Of a stretch of 64,000 nt of DNA, positions 8,704-16,645 are shown piece after piece. This DNA is from Ureibacillus sp. FSL W7-1570 (GTDB lineage Bacteria; Bacillota; Bacilli; Bacillales_A; Planococcaceae). The notes beneath the pieces were generated by a model. The model was not told the DNA's origin, searched no databases, and saw only the letters and a program-made list of their open reading frames with translations. A program made the position numbers and the translations under genes. Positions within the stretch are counted from its first letter, which is position 1; each line of letters opens with the position of its first letter. Where the stretch lies: positions 2,611,001-2,675,000 of the forward strand of contig NZ_CP151979.1 of assembly GCF_038593265.1 (NCBI RefSeq), read 5' to 3'.

Positions 8704-8865
8704 TTGCAGTGAAAGCCGCCTTGCCGTAATATTAATAGAAAGTTTTAAAACCACGACTCCACCAGGTGGGTGTTCGCAGAAGATTTCCTGTCTATCGTCA
8801 TTCACCGCAGTGTGACGCCCGCCATTCCATCTTCGATCTAAAACTCCCTTTTACAGTTCAAAGGT
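8704..8865 (+). ncRNA. Candidate small RNA: promoter followed by a rod-like hairpin
   Basis: This gene-free stretch holds a plausible sigma-A promoter (TTGCAG, 17 bases, TAATAT at 8704-8732). The predicted start near 8739 is followed by a rod: 8742-8747 with 8839-8844, then CGA with TCG, then GGTGGGTGT (8765-8773) with ACGCCCGCC (8815-8823), and CGCA with TGTG further in. Two G-U pairs inside the nine-base stem favour transcription of the plus strand. A small hairpin (8847-8864) may end it. The rod shape recalls 6S RNA, but I cannot identify the family. Confidence 0.35.
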
Positions 8866-9003
8866 TAAAACTTAATATGTGTACGTACAACGCAGCTTTA
8901 ATGTAATAGTAATGGAATATGTAGCTTGCCGCAAGTAAGTATCTTTTAATAAAAAAGTCAATTATTTAATATAAAAAGCGTTGGAGGTATTTTTTGCAAG
9001 CAA

Positions 9004-9054
9004 AAATAAAAGCCTCATTCGATTTAACCAAATCAATCCTGAGGCTTTATTTTG
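9004..9054 (-). terminator. Terminator of the HD-domain gene
   Basis: On the minus strand AATAAAGCCTCA and TGAGGCTTTTATT form a stem with a T-rich tail. The stem begins inside the last codons of the HD-domain gene. It can act in both directions. Confidence 0.7.
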
Positions 9055-9719
9055 TCCAATATTTCATTGGTCAATTTGGCGACGTCAATTTGCGTATCTT
9101 CTTTCATGACGTCCTTCAAAATTTCATTCCGGAAATAACGGACACTTACTTTCAAAGGCATTTGAAGAAGTTTCGTTAATGCTTGTTGATACATAATGAT
9201 AAATTCTTTATCTGTATTGCCCCGCTTCAGCTCGGCAAAGGATTCATAAAATTGATCGAGCTTATCCGCAAATTCCAGCAGACGGCCTTCCAATGTCCCA
9301 TCTTTTCCTTCCTTCATCCGCTCGAAGAAAATTTCTTGAAATTCAGCTGGAATCTCTTCTTTTATAAATTTTTCCATCATTTTTTCTTCCACATGGGCAA
9401 GCATCTGTTTCAATTCTTCACTGGCATGTTTGACCGGTGTTTTAATATCTCCAATGAACACTTCGGCAAAGTCGTGATTGATGGTTTTTTCATAAAGGGA
9501 CTTCCAATTGACTTTTGCCCCGTGCATTTCTTCCAAAGTTCCAAAAAACAAAGCGTATTGGGAAACTTTCCATGAATGGGCGGCCACATTATGTTCTTCG
9601 AATTTAAAACGTCCCGGCGCCCGAAAAATACGTTCCAAATCATTTAAGCTGGTAAAAAATTTATGGATGCCTATTGCCAACACTCCCATCAATTGATGTT
9701 TTGTATAAATATACACCAT
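9033..9719 (-). CDS. HD-domain phosphohydrolase, YfbR-like (5'-deoxynucleotidase type)
   Basis: Up to 228 aa. An HD domain is visible: EEHNVAAHSWKV (first His), TINHDFAEVFIGDIKTP (the HD pair), and LLEFADKLDQFYE (distal Asp). The arrangement matches YfbR-like enzymes, which hydrolyse deoxynucleoside monophosphates with a divalent metal in the cytoplasm. Family members usually begin close to the IHKFFTSLNDLERI segment. The real start may therefore be a TTG near 9673, after GGGAG, rather than the upstream ATG at 9719. It is a single gene with its own terminator and a sodC-side neighbour of unrelated function. Confidence 0.75.
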   Translation of the reverse strand: MVYIYTKHQLMGVLAIGIHKFFTSLNDLERIFRAPGRFKFEEHNVAAHSWKVSQYALFFGTLEEMHGAKVNWKSLYEKTINHDFAEVFIGDIKTPVKHASEELKQMLAHVEEKMMEKFIKEEIPAEFQEIFFERMKEGKDGTLEGRLLEFADKLDQFYESFAELKRGNTDKEFIIMYQQALTKLLQMPLKVSVRYFRNEILKDVMKEDTQIDVAKLTNEILDKIKPQD

Positions 9720-9834
9720 ATTCTATCCAAAGGGGCATCTTTTACACAAATAATGCAACATAAAAGAGAATTGTCACGAATTTTATAAATAAAGTATCTG
9801 AAATACATGTTATACTAAGAAGCAGGAAGACGAA

Positions 9835-10284
9835 ATGGATGTGATGGATATGTTGCATACGTTTTTTTTATTCATTCATATTTTGAGTGCGGTGGTTTCC
9901 ATAGGCCCGTTGGTTACATTAATTCCGTTGACAAAGAAAATGGAGTCCGCCGATGAAAATGAAATGGTCGGTTATGTGAGATCCTTCCAAGTGGCTATTA
10001 CCACAGTCAAGCATGCCGGACACGTCCTAGTGCTCTCAGGTGCGATTCTTGTCATAATCAGCGGATGGACTTGGAAAGATTCATGGATTGTTTTAACCTT
10101 GGCCGTCATGTTCCTTTCCATTGTGTTTTTGGCAAGGGCCTTCAAACCGACTCTGCAAACCTTTGGAACAAGCGGGTATCGGAAAGAAGAGTTTGTTGCA
10201 AAATTGAGGAAAGCAACATGGAAATATATTCTCTTATTATTGATTATGCTTTGGTTAATGGTGGATAAACCGATGCTGTGGTAA
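9835..10284 (+). CDS. DUF2269-type small integral membrane protein
   Basis: A 149-aa protein with four predicted membrane segments (about 7-25, 55-78, 83-101 and 128-146). A conserved-looking HILSAVVSIGPLVTLIPL start and a KHAGHVLVLSGAILVIISG segment match DUF2269 membrane proteins as I recall them. No catalytic motif is evident, and function is unknown. A ribosome binding site (CAGGAAG) precedes ATG 9835; ATG codons at 9841 and 9850 are alternatives. Confidence 0.6.
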   Translation: MDVMDMLHTFFLFIHILSAVVSIGPLVTLIPLTKKMESADENEMVGYVRSFQVAITTVKHAGHVLVLSGAILVIISGWTWKDSWIVLTLAVMFLSIVFLARAFKPTLQTFGTSGYRKEEFVAKLRKATWKYILLLLIMLWLMVDKPMLW

Positions 10285-10414
10285 AAAGCTCATCGGGTTC
10301 TCAATTTTATGAAGTTTTGAAAAGATTGTAATATTATACATATGATGAACTGTAAGAAAAGGTACTTTTATAGTATTATAATATTGTGTGCGTTGCGAAG
10401 GGCACTTTATAAAG

Positions 10415-10460
10415 AAAAGCGAATTGAGAAAACGGTGTGTTTTCCAATTCGCTTTTTTAT
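10415..10460 (+). terminator. Strong intrinsic terminator
   Basis: AAAAGCGAATTG pairs with CAATTCGCTTTT and the T run continues. It lies 130 nt after the DUF2269 gene, which is the only gene it can serve on this strand. Confidence 0.75.
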
Positions 10461-10518
10461 TTTTTGGAACAACTTGCGATCCAATTTGAATAATGGGGAT
10501 GTTTTCACTAAATTTTTA

Positions 10519-10704
10519 TTATACTGAAATATCAATAATGTTTCCTTTATATGGATGATTCATTGGTGGTTGGTTTTGAGTTGATTTATCCAACATTTCG
10601 ATTACACCTGTCGCTCCCATATTCAGCGATTTATCCAAAATGCTCAGTTGCACCGTATGTTGGAGCGATGCCAACTGACTGGACATAATGGAATTGATAT
10701 CCAT
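10519..10704 (-). CDS. YjfB family putative motility protein
   Basis: A 61-aa protein. The N-terminal block MDINSIMSSQLASLQHTVQLSILDKSLN fits the YjfB_motility family (about 60 aa, SigD-linked in Bacillus). A textbook AAAGGAGGG site precedes the ATG. No signal peptide or membrane segment is present. Function in the family is not established. No flagellar genes are nearby. Confidence 0.7.
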   Translation of the reverse strand: MDINSIMSSQLASLQHTVQLSILDKSLNMGATGVIEMLDKSTQNQPPMNHPYKGNIIDISV

Positions 10705-10811
10705 GGAAATCCCTCCTTTAGATTAATATCGGACAATCGTTCGACATTCACATCCGTTTTTGAATATTTGTCCAATTCGTTGTCAAAGCTTTTCTAGGAG
10801 GAGGGAGAAAC

Positions 10812-11384
10812 ATGAAAAAAATATTTATGGCCGGTTTGCCGATCAGTTTGCTCCTATTGGGAGGATGCGGTTGGTTTGGAACGGCAACTGATGATGAAAC
10901 GGAACAAATACCGGCAAATGCCGAAGCCGCTTTATCAGCCCAAGCGACCATGATCAACAGTGAAGGAAGTGAATTGGGGGTTGTCGAGTTTACAGAATCG
11001 AAAGAAGGTGTGAGAATCCATTTGAAATTGGAAAATGTGCCGGAAGGGGAACATGGTTTCCACATCCATGAAGTCGGAAAGTGCGAAAAGCCGACTTTTG
11101 AATCGGCAGGGGGCCATTTTAATCCCGGTGGGAAAGAACATGGGTTTAAAAATCCAAAGGGCTTCCATGCGGGGGATTTGCTGAATGTGAAGGCTGATGA
11201 GAATGGCAAAGTCGATGTAGTGTTCATTGACAGAAATATTACATTGGAAAAAGGAAAAGAACATTCATTATTTGATGAAGACGGAAGTTCCGTGATTTTG
11301 CATGAAGCTCCTGATGATTATAAAACGGATCCTTCGGGAAATTCCGGTGCGCGAATTGCTTGTGGGGTAATAGAGTCAAAATAG
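10812..11384 (+). CDS. sodC: Lipoprotein Cu/Zn superoxide dismutase
   Basis: A 190-aa extracytoplasmic protein. A type II signal peptide ends in the lipobox LLGGC (Cys19). The SOD domain carries the Cu and Zn ligands HGFHIHE (two His), GGHFNP (His), GFHAGDL (His and Asp) and VILHE (His). The disulfide pair is formed by the Cys in GKCEKP and the one in ARIACGV. It dismutates superoxide outside the membrane. In some Bacillus homologues (YojM) copper ligands are reported missing; here all expected His positions appear to be present. It is preceded by AGGAGGAGGG and is monocistronic. Confidence 0.93.
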   Translation: MKKIFMAGLPISLLLLGGCGWFGTATDDETEQIPANAEAALSAQATMINSEGSELGVVEFTESKEGVRIHLKLENVPEGEHGFHIHEVGKCEKPTFESAGGHFNPGGKEHGFKNPKGFHAGDLLNVKADENGKVDVVFIDRNITLEKGKEHSLFDEDGSSVILHEAPDDYKTDPSGNSGARIACGVIESK

Positions 11385-11393
11385 TATTATTTT

Positions 11394-11433
11394 TTGGGTT
11401 GTTGCTCATAGGGAGTGACAACCCAATATTTTT
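11394..11433 (+). terminator. Intrinsic terminator after sodC
   Basis: TTGGGTTGT pairs exactly with ACAACCCAA around a 15-base loop and is followed by a T-rich tail. Confidence 0.85.
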
Positions 11434-11589
11434 CTACAAAAAGAAAGAATAATATTATTATTTAGAAAATTTAAAAATTATATGTAATATAACAATTTTG
11501 GATGCCTAGGAAACATTGACGCGACAATAAAAATTCTATTTTGAAAATAGTATTTACTACTTTATGTTCTATTATTCTATAAAAAAGAT

Positions 11590-11620
11590 TTGACATGAGT
11601 AAATTGTAATAGTTACAATT
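11590..11620 (+). promoter_or_regulatory. Promoter with overlapping operator-like dyad (TAXI-TRAP operon)
   Basis: TTGACA at 11590-11595 and TACAAT at 11614-11619 are spaced by 18 bases, a good sigma-A promoter. A perfect 8-3-8 inverted repeat (AATTGTAA, TAG, TTACAATT; 11602-11620) covers the spacer end and the -10 box. Such placement is typical of a repressor site. The regulator is not in the window as far as I can tell. Confidence 0.65.
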
Positions 11621-11669
11621 GTACTGTGTTAATACACATTTTTGTGGAAACAAAGAGGAGGGGATTTGT

Positions 11670-12665
11670 TTGAAAAGCAAAAAGTTTTTATTTTTGACAG
11701 TCATTAGCATTATGCTGCTGATGCTACTTGCTGCCTGTGGAGGAAAAGAAGACAATTCCGGCACAGATGAAGGTTCAACAAATGGGGATAACAATACATC
11801 ATCATCTGACATCAAGTTCTTAAGCATGGTTACGGGCGGTACACAAGGTACTTACTATGCATTGGGTGGTACATTTGCGGAATTGATTTCAAAAGAAACT
11901 GGAATTAAAACAACTGCGGAAGTTTCACAAGCATCTGCTGCAAACATCAATGCATTAAAAGCGGGCGATGCTGAAATCGCTTTCGTTCAAACAGACATTG
12001 CTTACTATGCGAAAAACGGTCTAATGATGTTTGACGGAGAACCAATGGATGATTTAGCGGCGATCGGTGCCCTATATCCAGAAACGGTTCATCTTGTAAC
12101 AACAGCCAAAACAGGCATCAAATCTTTCGAAGATTTAAAAGGTAAAAAAGTTTCTGTCGGAGCCCCAGGTTCCGGTACTTACGCAAACGCTGAACAATTG
12201 TTGGAAGTGCACGGTTTAACAATGGATGATATCCAAGCGCAAAACTTAGACTTCGGTGAATCTGTAGACGGTTTACAAGCTGGACAAATCGATGCGGCAT
12301 TCATTACTGCAGGTTACCCTACAGCCGCTGTAGAAGCGTTAAGTGCACAAGCGGATGTGGTGATTGTTCCAGTGGATCCAGAAAAAGCAAAAGCGTTAAT
12401 TGAAAAATATCCATATTACACTGAAGACACAATTCCGGCAGGCACATATGGTTTAGCTGAAGATGTGCCAACTGTATCAGTACTTGCGATGCTTGCAGTG
12501 AAGAAAGATTTGCCTGAAGATGTGGCATACGGAATTGCAAAAGCAATCTACAACAACACAGACAAAATTGGACATGCGAAAGCTGAATACATTAAGAAAG
12601 AAACTGCTTTAGATGGCATCGGTATTGATGTGCATCCAGGCGCGAAAAAATTCTTTGAAGAATAA
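11670..12665 (+). CDS. TAXI-family TRAP transporter solute-binding lipoprotein
   Basis: A 331-aa lipoprotein starting at TTG 11670, six bases after GAGGAGGGG. The signal peptide ends in LLAAC (Cys23). The mature part has TAXI features: VTGGTQGTYYALGG (ligand-binding start), QTDIAYYA, GKKVSVGAPGSGTYANA and GVHPGA-like C terminus (GIDVHPGAKKFFEE). It captures an anionic substrate outside the cell for the fused TRAP permease two genes downstream. A stem-loop after the gene (12685-12719) probably raises its level over the permease. The substrate is not readable; the downstream enzymes hint at an amino acid, an acyl amino acid or glutamate-like acid. Confidence 0.9.
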   Translation: MKSKKFLFLTVISIMLLMLLAACGGKEDNSGTDEGSTNGDNNTSSSDIKFLSMVTGGTQGTYYALGGTFAELISKETGIKTTAEVSQASAANINALKAGDAEIAFVQTDIAYYAKNGLMMFDGEPMDDLAAIGALYPETVHLVTTAKTGIKSFEDLKGKKVSVGAPGSGTYANAEQLLEVHGLTMDDIQAQNLDFGESVDGLQAGQIDAAFITAGYPTAAVEALSAQADVVIVPVDPEKAKALIEKYPYYTEDTIPAGTYGLAEDVPTVSVLAMLAVKKDLPEDVAYGIAKAIYNNTDKIGHAKAEYIKKETALDGIGIDVHPGAKKFFEE

Positions 12666-12684
12666 TTATTGACTGAGCAAAGTG

Positions 12685-12719
12685 AAGGGCTTGAAGGCTG
12701 ATGCTTCTTCAGGCCCTTT
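12685..12719 (+). terminator. Stem-loop between binding protein and permease genes
   Basis: AAGGGC plus CTTGAAG pair with CTTCTTCA plus GGCCCTT. The T run is short, so partial termination or 3'-end protection of the binding-protein message is more likely than a full stop. Confidence 0.6.
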
Positions 12720-12736
12720 ATACATGGAGCGGTAAG

Positions 12737-13246
12737 ATGAAAAAATTAGCAGCATTTCTGATTTTGGTCGTTTTGACAATACTTTTCTTTATCCCTCTTT
12801 TTCCGATTATATCTTTTACGGAAACGAAAACAAATAATCCGCAAATGTATTATATAGATTTGAGGAAAGATGCACCTTTTCAAATTCGCTTTACCCATTC
12901 CATTCATCGTACGGATGTTTTAGAGTCCTATGAAGTGGAAGACGGAAAGATTAAAATGATTTCGATGGAATATGAAGATGTGGCAATTGGTATGCCGGCC
13001 CATGCGGAAGAAGGACAAAAGTTAACGTATGAGGATGGGAAGTATAAACTTTATTCGAATAAAATGGTGGAAAACTTTGTCCTCTATGTCGGAGATATAA
13101 ATATGGACTTGTTTTTTTATTATGGAGGCCGGGAATATAATTTGAAAAAAACCCTTCACCGCGGAAGTTCTTATATGGTTGAGGCAAAAAGGGTTTCCTT
13201 TTATGAAAAGTTGAAAGGAGTGCGAATAGTGCATGGTGAATACTGA
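12737..13246 (+). CDS. DUF1850 membrane-anchored protein of TAXI-TRAP operons
   Basis: A 169-aa protein with one N-terminal membrane segment (about 5-24) followed by an extracytoplasmic domain. Blocks such as FQIRFTHSIHRTDVLESYEV fit DUF1850, a family repeatedly found beside TAXI-type TRAP systems. Start ATG 12737 follows GGAGCGG. Its end overlaps the permease start by 14 nt, so the two are translationally coupled. The role is unknown; an accessory of the transporter is the obvious inference. Confidence 0.8.
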   Translation: MKKLAAFLILVVLTILFFIPLFPIISFTETKTNNPQMYYIDLRKDAPFQIRFTHSIHRTDVLESYEVEDGKIKMISMEYEDVAIGMPAHAEEGQKLTYEDGKYKLYSNKMVENFVLYVGDINMDLFFYYGGREYNLKKTLHRGSSYMVEAKRVSFYEKLKGVRIVHGEY

Positions 13247-15239
13247 GAAGCAACTGGATATTGATGTATTAACGGAAGAACAGCAACAAGAACTGTTAGA
13301 GAAGTATGACACCGAATCGAATGTAAGGAAAGTCGGCGGATGGGTGAAGTGGCTTGTTTTCACGCTTCTCCTTGCTTTTTCGTTATTCCAACTATATACG
13401 GCGATTTTTGGACAATTTACAGCCTACTTACAACGTAGTATTCACTTAGGATTCGGTTTGACGATAATATTCTTGTTATATCCAATACGCAAGAAGGGTT
13501 TGAAAACGAAAGTTCCTTTTTATGACTATATATTGGCAATTACTGCAGCGGCTACAGGCATGTATTGGACACTCAATTATGAAAGACTTGTAACTAGTTT
13601 GGGAAAGATTAATCAAACGGATTTTATCGTTGGTGCGATTGTAATTTTGCTCGTGCTAGAAGCTGCAAGAAGAGCGGTTGGTCTGCCAATTACCATTATT
13701 GCATCGCTTTTTTTGGTATATGCGTTTTTCGGGCCTTATATGCCGGACTTTTTGGCGCACCGGGGGCAATCGCTTGAGCAAATCGTCAACTTGATGTATT
13801 TCTCGACTGATGGTATTTTGGGTACTCCGATTAGCGTATCGGCCACTTATATCTTTGCCTTTCTATTATTCGGTGCTTTTCTAGTAAAAACAGGAGTAGG
13901 ATCCTACTTCAACGATTTGGCGGTTGCCATTGCAGGGAAGTTGGTAGGTGGACCTGCGAAAGTGGCCATTTTCTCATCCGCATTGCAAGGAACCATTTCG
14001 GGAAGTTCCGTTGCCAATGTGGTGACATCCGGTTCTTATACCATTCCGATGATGAAAAAGTTGGGGTATAAAAAAGAGTTTGCCGGCGCTGTAGAAGCAG
14101 CCGCTTCAACTGGTGGACAAATCATGCCGCCAATTATGGGTGCGGCAGCATTCCTGATGGTGGAGTTTATCGGCCGTGGCGTCACATATTGGGATATTGC
14201 CAAAGCAGCGATTATTCCAGCCCTTTTGTATTTCTCGGGAATATGGATTATGACCCATTTTGAAGCGAAAAAATTGGGGCTTCGTGGCTTGTCGGAAGAA
14301 GAGTTGCCGAACCGAAAAGAGATTTTCAAAAAATTATATTTGCTTATTCCGATTCTATTGATCATCGTGTTAATGATGACTGGAGTACCGGTTATCCATG
14401 CAGCGTTATATGGAATTCTATCTTGCATCATTATCGGGTTTATCAACAGAGATGTAAAATTCGGTGTGAAAGATATCATCGAAGCGCTTGTGGATGGTGC
14501 AAGAACAGCGTTGGCCGTTGTTGCGGCAACTGCTTGTGCAGGGATTATTGTAGGGGTTGTTGTTAAAACGGGTCTTGGTTTAAGTCTGGCAAACAGCTTG
14601 GTGGAATTGGCAGGAGGAAATATCTTATTAACTTTATTCTTCGTCATGATCGCTTCCCTCATTTTAGGGATGGGTGCTCCAACTACAGCGAACTACGTAA
14701 TTACTTCAACGATTGCAGCACCTGCGATTGTTACATTGCTTGCACCTGATGTTCCACAAGCAGCTGTGCCGGTTGTGGTATTATTATCCGCGCACTTTTT
14801 CGTATTCTACTTTGGCATCATCGCGGATATCACGCCTCCAGTCGCTTTGGCAGCCTTTGCCGCATCAGGTATTTCCGGCGGAGACCCGATCAAAACAGGT
14901 GTAAACTCTGCAAAACTGGCCATCGCAGCGTTCATCATTCCGTATATGATTGTGTTCTCGCCAGCATTGTTAATGATTGATGTTACGTTCTTACAAGTGA
15001 TTTGGGTTGTATTTACTGCATTTATGGGTATGATCGCCATTGGTTCAGGGGTTATTGGATATTGGTACCGAAAAATCAATTTTATTGAAAGAATCCTTTT
15101 GATTATAGCTGGGCTATTAATGATTTATCCTGAATCCTTCTCAGATATTGCAGGGTTGATCATATTCGGAATTATGTTTGCAATTCAACTATTCACAAAA
15201 AATAAAGGGAATAATAAAATAGAAACGTCTATTGGCTAA
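13233..15239 (+). CDS. TRAP transporter fused permease (DctQ-DctM type)
   Basis: A 668-aa protein with about 17 membrane segments. The N-terminal quarter corresponds to the small DctQ-like subunit; the rest is the DctM-like translocation subunit. Family signatures include GTISGSSVANVVTSGSYTIPMMKK and AAASTGGQIMPPIMGAAAFLM (helix-hairpin substrate and sodium sites), then LGMGAPTTANYVITSTIAAPA, and the C-terminal repeat AVVVLLSAHFFVFYFGIIADITPPVALAAFA. It imports the binding-protein ligand with a sodium gradient. AAAGGAGTG precedes ATG 13233. A terminator follows. Confidence 0.93.
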   Translation: MVNTEKQLDIDVLTEEQQQELLEKYDTESNVRKVGGWVKWLVFTLLLAFSLFQLYTAIFGQFTAYLQRSIHLGFGLTIIFLLYPIRKKGLKTKVPFYDYILAITAAATGMYWTLNYERLVTSLGKINQTDFIVGAIVILLVLEAARRAVGLPITIIASLFLVYAFFGPYMPDFLAHRGQSLEQIVNLMYFSTDGILGTPISVSATYIFAFLLFGAFLVKTGVGSYFNDLAVAIAGKLVGGPAKVAIFSSALQGTISGSSVANVVTSGSYTIPMMKKLGYKKEFAGAVEAAASTGGQIMPPIMGAAAFLMVEFIGRGVTYWDIAKAAIIPALLYFSGIWIMTHFEAKKLGLRGLSEEELPNRKEIFKKLYLLIPILLIIVLMMTGVPVIHAALYGILSCIIIGFINRDVKFGVKDIIEALVDGARTALAVVAATACAGIIVGVVVKTGLGLSLANSLVELAGGNILLTLFFVMIASLILGMGAPTTANYVITSTIAAPAIVTLLAPDVPQAAVPVVVLLSAHFFVFYFGIIADITPPVALAAFAASGISGGDPIKTGVNSAKLAIAAFIIPYMIVFSPALLMIDVTFLQVIWVVFTAFMGMIAIGSGVIGYWYRKINFIERILLIIAGLLMIYPESFSDIAGLIIFGIMFAIQLFTKNKGNNKIETSIG

Positions 15240-15246
15240 TGATTTG

Positions 15247-15281
15247 AATCCGCCTCGATTCCGGGGCGGATAATTTTTTTG
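15247..15281 (+). terminator. Intrinsic terminator of the TRAP operon
   Basis: ATCCGCC pairs with GGCGGAT and is followed by a run of seven T. Confidence 0.85.
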
Positions 15282-15316
15282 TAATATCTCAACAAATGGT
15301 ATATATTATTGAGTCT

Positions 15317-15356
15317 GGGGAAGAGGTATGAATTTTACCCTAGGCCTTCCCTTTTT
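15317..15356 (+). terminator. Second terminator-like hairpin before the M20 gene
   Basis: GGGAAG and GGT pair with ACC and CTTCCC, followed by five T. It separates the TRAP operon from the amidohydrolase, which appears to have its own promoter (TATAAT at 15476-15481). Confidence 0.6.
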
Positions 15357-15513
15357 GAAAGTACTTAAGAACCAAAGGGATTCATTTGGTGCCAAAACCT
15401 TTGAATGATTATTTTATGTGTGAAGTATTTGTTAAGGTGTGGGCAAAAGCAATTAATAAATAATTAGACATTATGTATAATAGAGTAAGCAAAATTATCG
15501 AGGTGCGAGGGAT

Positions 15514-16629
15514 ATGGGTCAAGTTAAAACATATGAAGAAGTCGTCTTTAGTTGGTTCGATCTTTTTCATAGTTGTCCGGAAGTAAGTTGGAAAGAGTAT
15601 CAAACAACGAATAAAATTGCCGCCATCCTGGATGAATTGAAAGTTCCGTACAAACGGTTCGATGATATGACGGGACTGGTGGCGGAAATAGGCCAAGGGG
15701 AAGAAGTGGTCGCTGTAAGAGCCGATATTGATGCTCTCTGGCAAGAAGTGGACGGGGAAATGAGAGCGAATCATTCCTGCGGACACGATGCCAATATATC
15801 CATGGTGTTAGGCGCTTTATTAAGAATTAAAGACTACCCTTTAAAGAAACGCGTCCGGTTCATCTTCCAACCCGCTGAAGAAGTTGGGGGAGGAGCCATT
15901 GAGATGGTGAAACGGGGGATCATCGATGATGTGTCCTACCTCTTTGGCATTCATTTAAGACCGATTGAAGAACTGCCGTTTGGCAAAGTTTCTCCTGCGG
16001 TCCAACACGGTGCGGCATTGTTCCTGCAAGGTGAGGTGCGGGGGGTTGATGCCCACGGAGCAAGACCGCATCAAGGAAAAAATGCCATCGATGTGATTTT
16101 TGCCATCCAACAAATGTTGAAAAATATTTATTTAAATCCTTTTGAAGTGCATAGCGTGAAGTTGACAAAAGTGGTGGCGGATGGCGGCAGTGTCAATATC
16201 ATTCCAGGTAATGCTACCTTTTCAATAGACATTCGGGCGCAAAAAAATCGCGTGATCGATGCGATACAATTCCATGTAGAACATGGACTTCGGAATATCA
16301 GCAAAATGTTTGAAACGGAAATAGTTTGGGATTGGTATGACAAAACACCAGGCGCAGAAGTGTCTGAAGAAGCGAAAAAAATTGCGGAAACAGCCATTAT
16401 GGATACGGTCGGAGAAGGATTTTTGGCAGAGCCGGTTCAAACGCCGGGCAGCGATGATTTCCATTTTTATACGGTTTCCAAACCTGAATTGAAAGCGACG
16501 ATGATTGGCATTGGTGCAGATCTGAAACCGGGCCTTCATCACCCGCATATGACCTTTAATAAAGATGCGCTCATTATCGGCGCAAAAGTATTGGCAAAAA
16601 CATTATTTAATGCAACTGAGTATAAATAG
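15514..16629 (+). CDS. M20 family amidohydrolase (N-acyl-L-amino-acid hydrolase, AmhX-like)
   Basis: A 371-aa M20 metallopeptidase-like enzyme. Metal and catalytic motifs are visible: AVRADIDAL (Asp), NHSCGHDAN (Cys/His), FQPAEEVGGGA (Glu-Glu), FGIHLRP (His) and LHHPHMTF (distal His). The dimerisation domain lies at about 180-290. Bacillus AmhX-type enzymes hydrolyse N-acyl amino acids. It is immediately followed by an enolase-superfamily gene (16 nt gap) and a GNAT gene, a trio matching the N-acyl D-to-L amino acid pathway described for Geobacillus kaustophilus. In that scheme it would remove the acyl group from the L-isomer. Confidence 0.85.
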   Translation: MGQVKTYEEVVFSWFDLFHSCPEVSWKEYQTTNKIAAILDELKVPYKRFDDMTGLVAEIGQGEEVVAVRADIDALWQEVDGEMRANHSCGHDANISMVLGALLRIKDYPLKKRVRFIFQPAEEVGGGAIEMVKRGIIDDVSYLFGIHLRPIEELPFGKVSPAVQHGAALFLQGEVRGVDAHGARPHQGKNAIDVIFAIQQMLKNIYLNPFEVHSVKLTKVVADGGSVNIIPGNATFSIDIRAQKNRVIDAIQFHVEHGLRNISKMFETEIVWDWYDKTPGAEVSEEAKKIAETAIMDTVGEGFLAEPVQTPGSDDFHFYTVSKPELKATMIGIGADLKPGLHHPHMTFNKDALIIGAKVLAKTLFNATEYK

Positions 16630-16645
16630 AAGGAAGTAGGATTCA

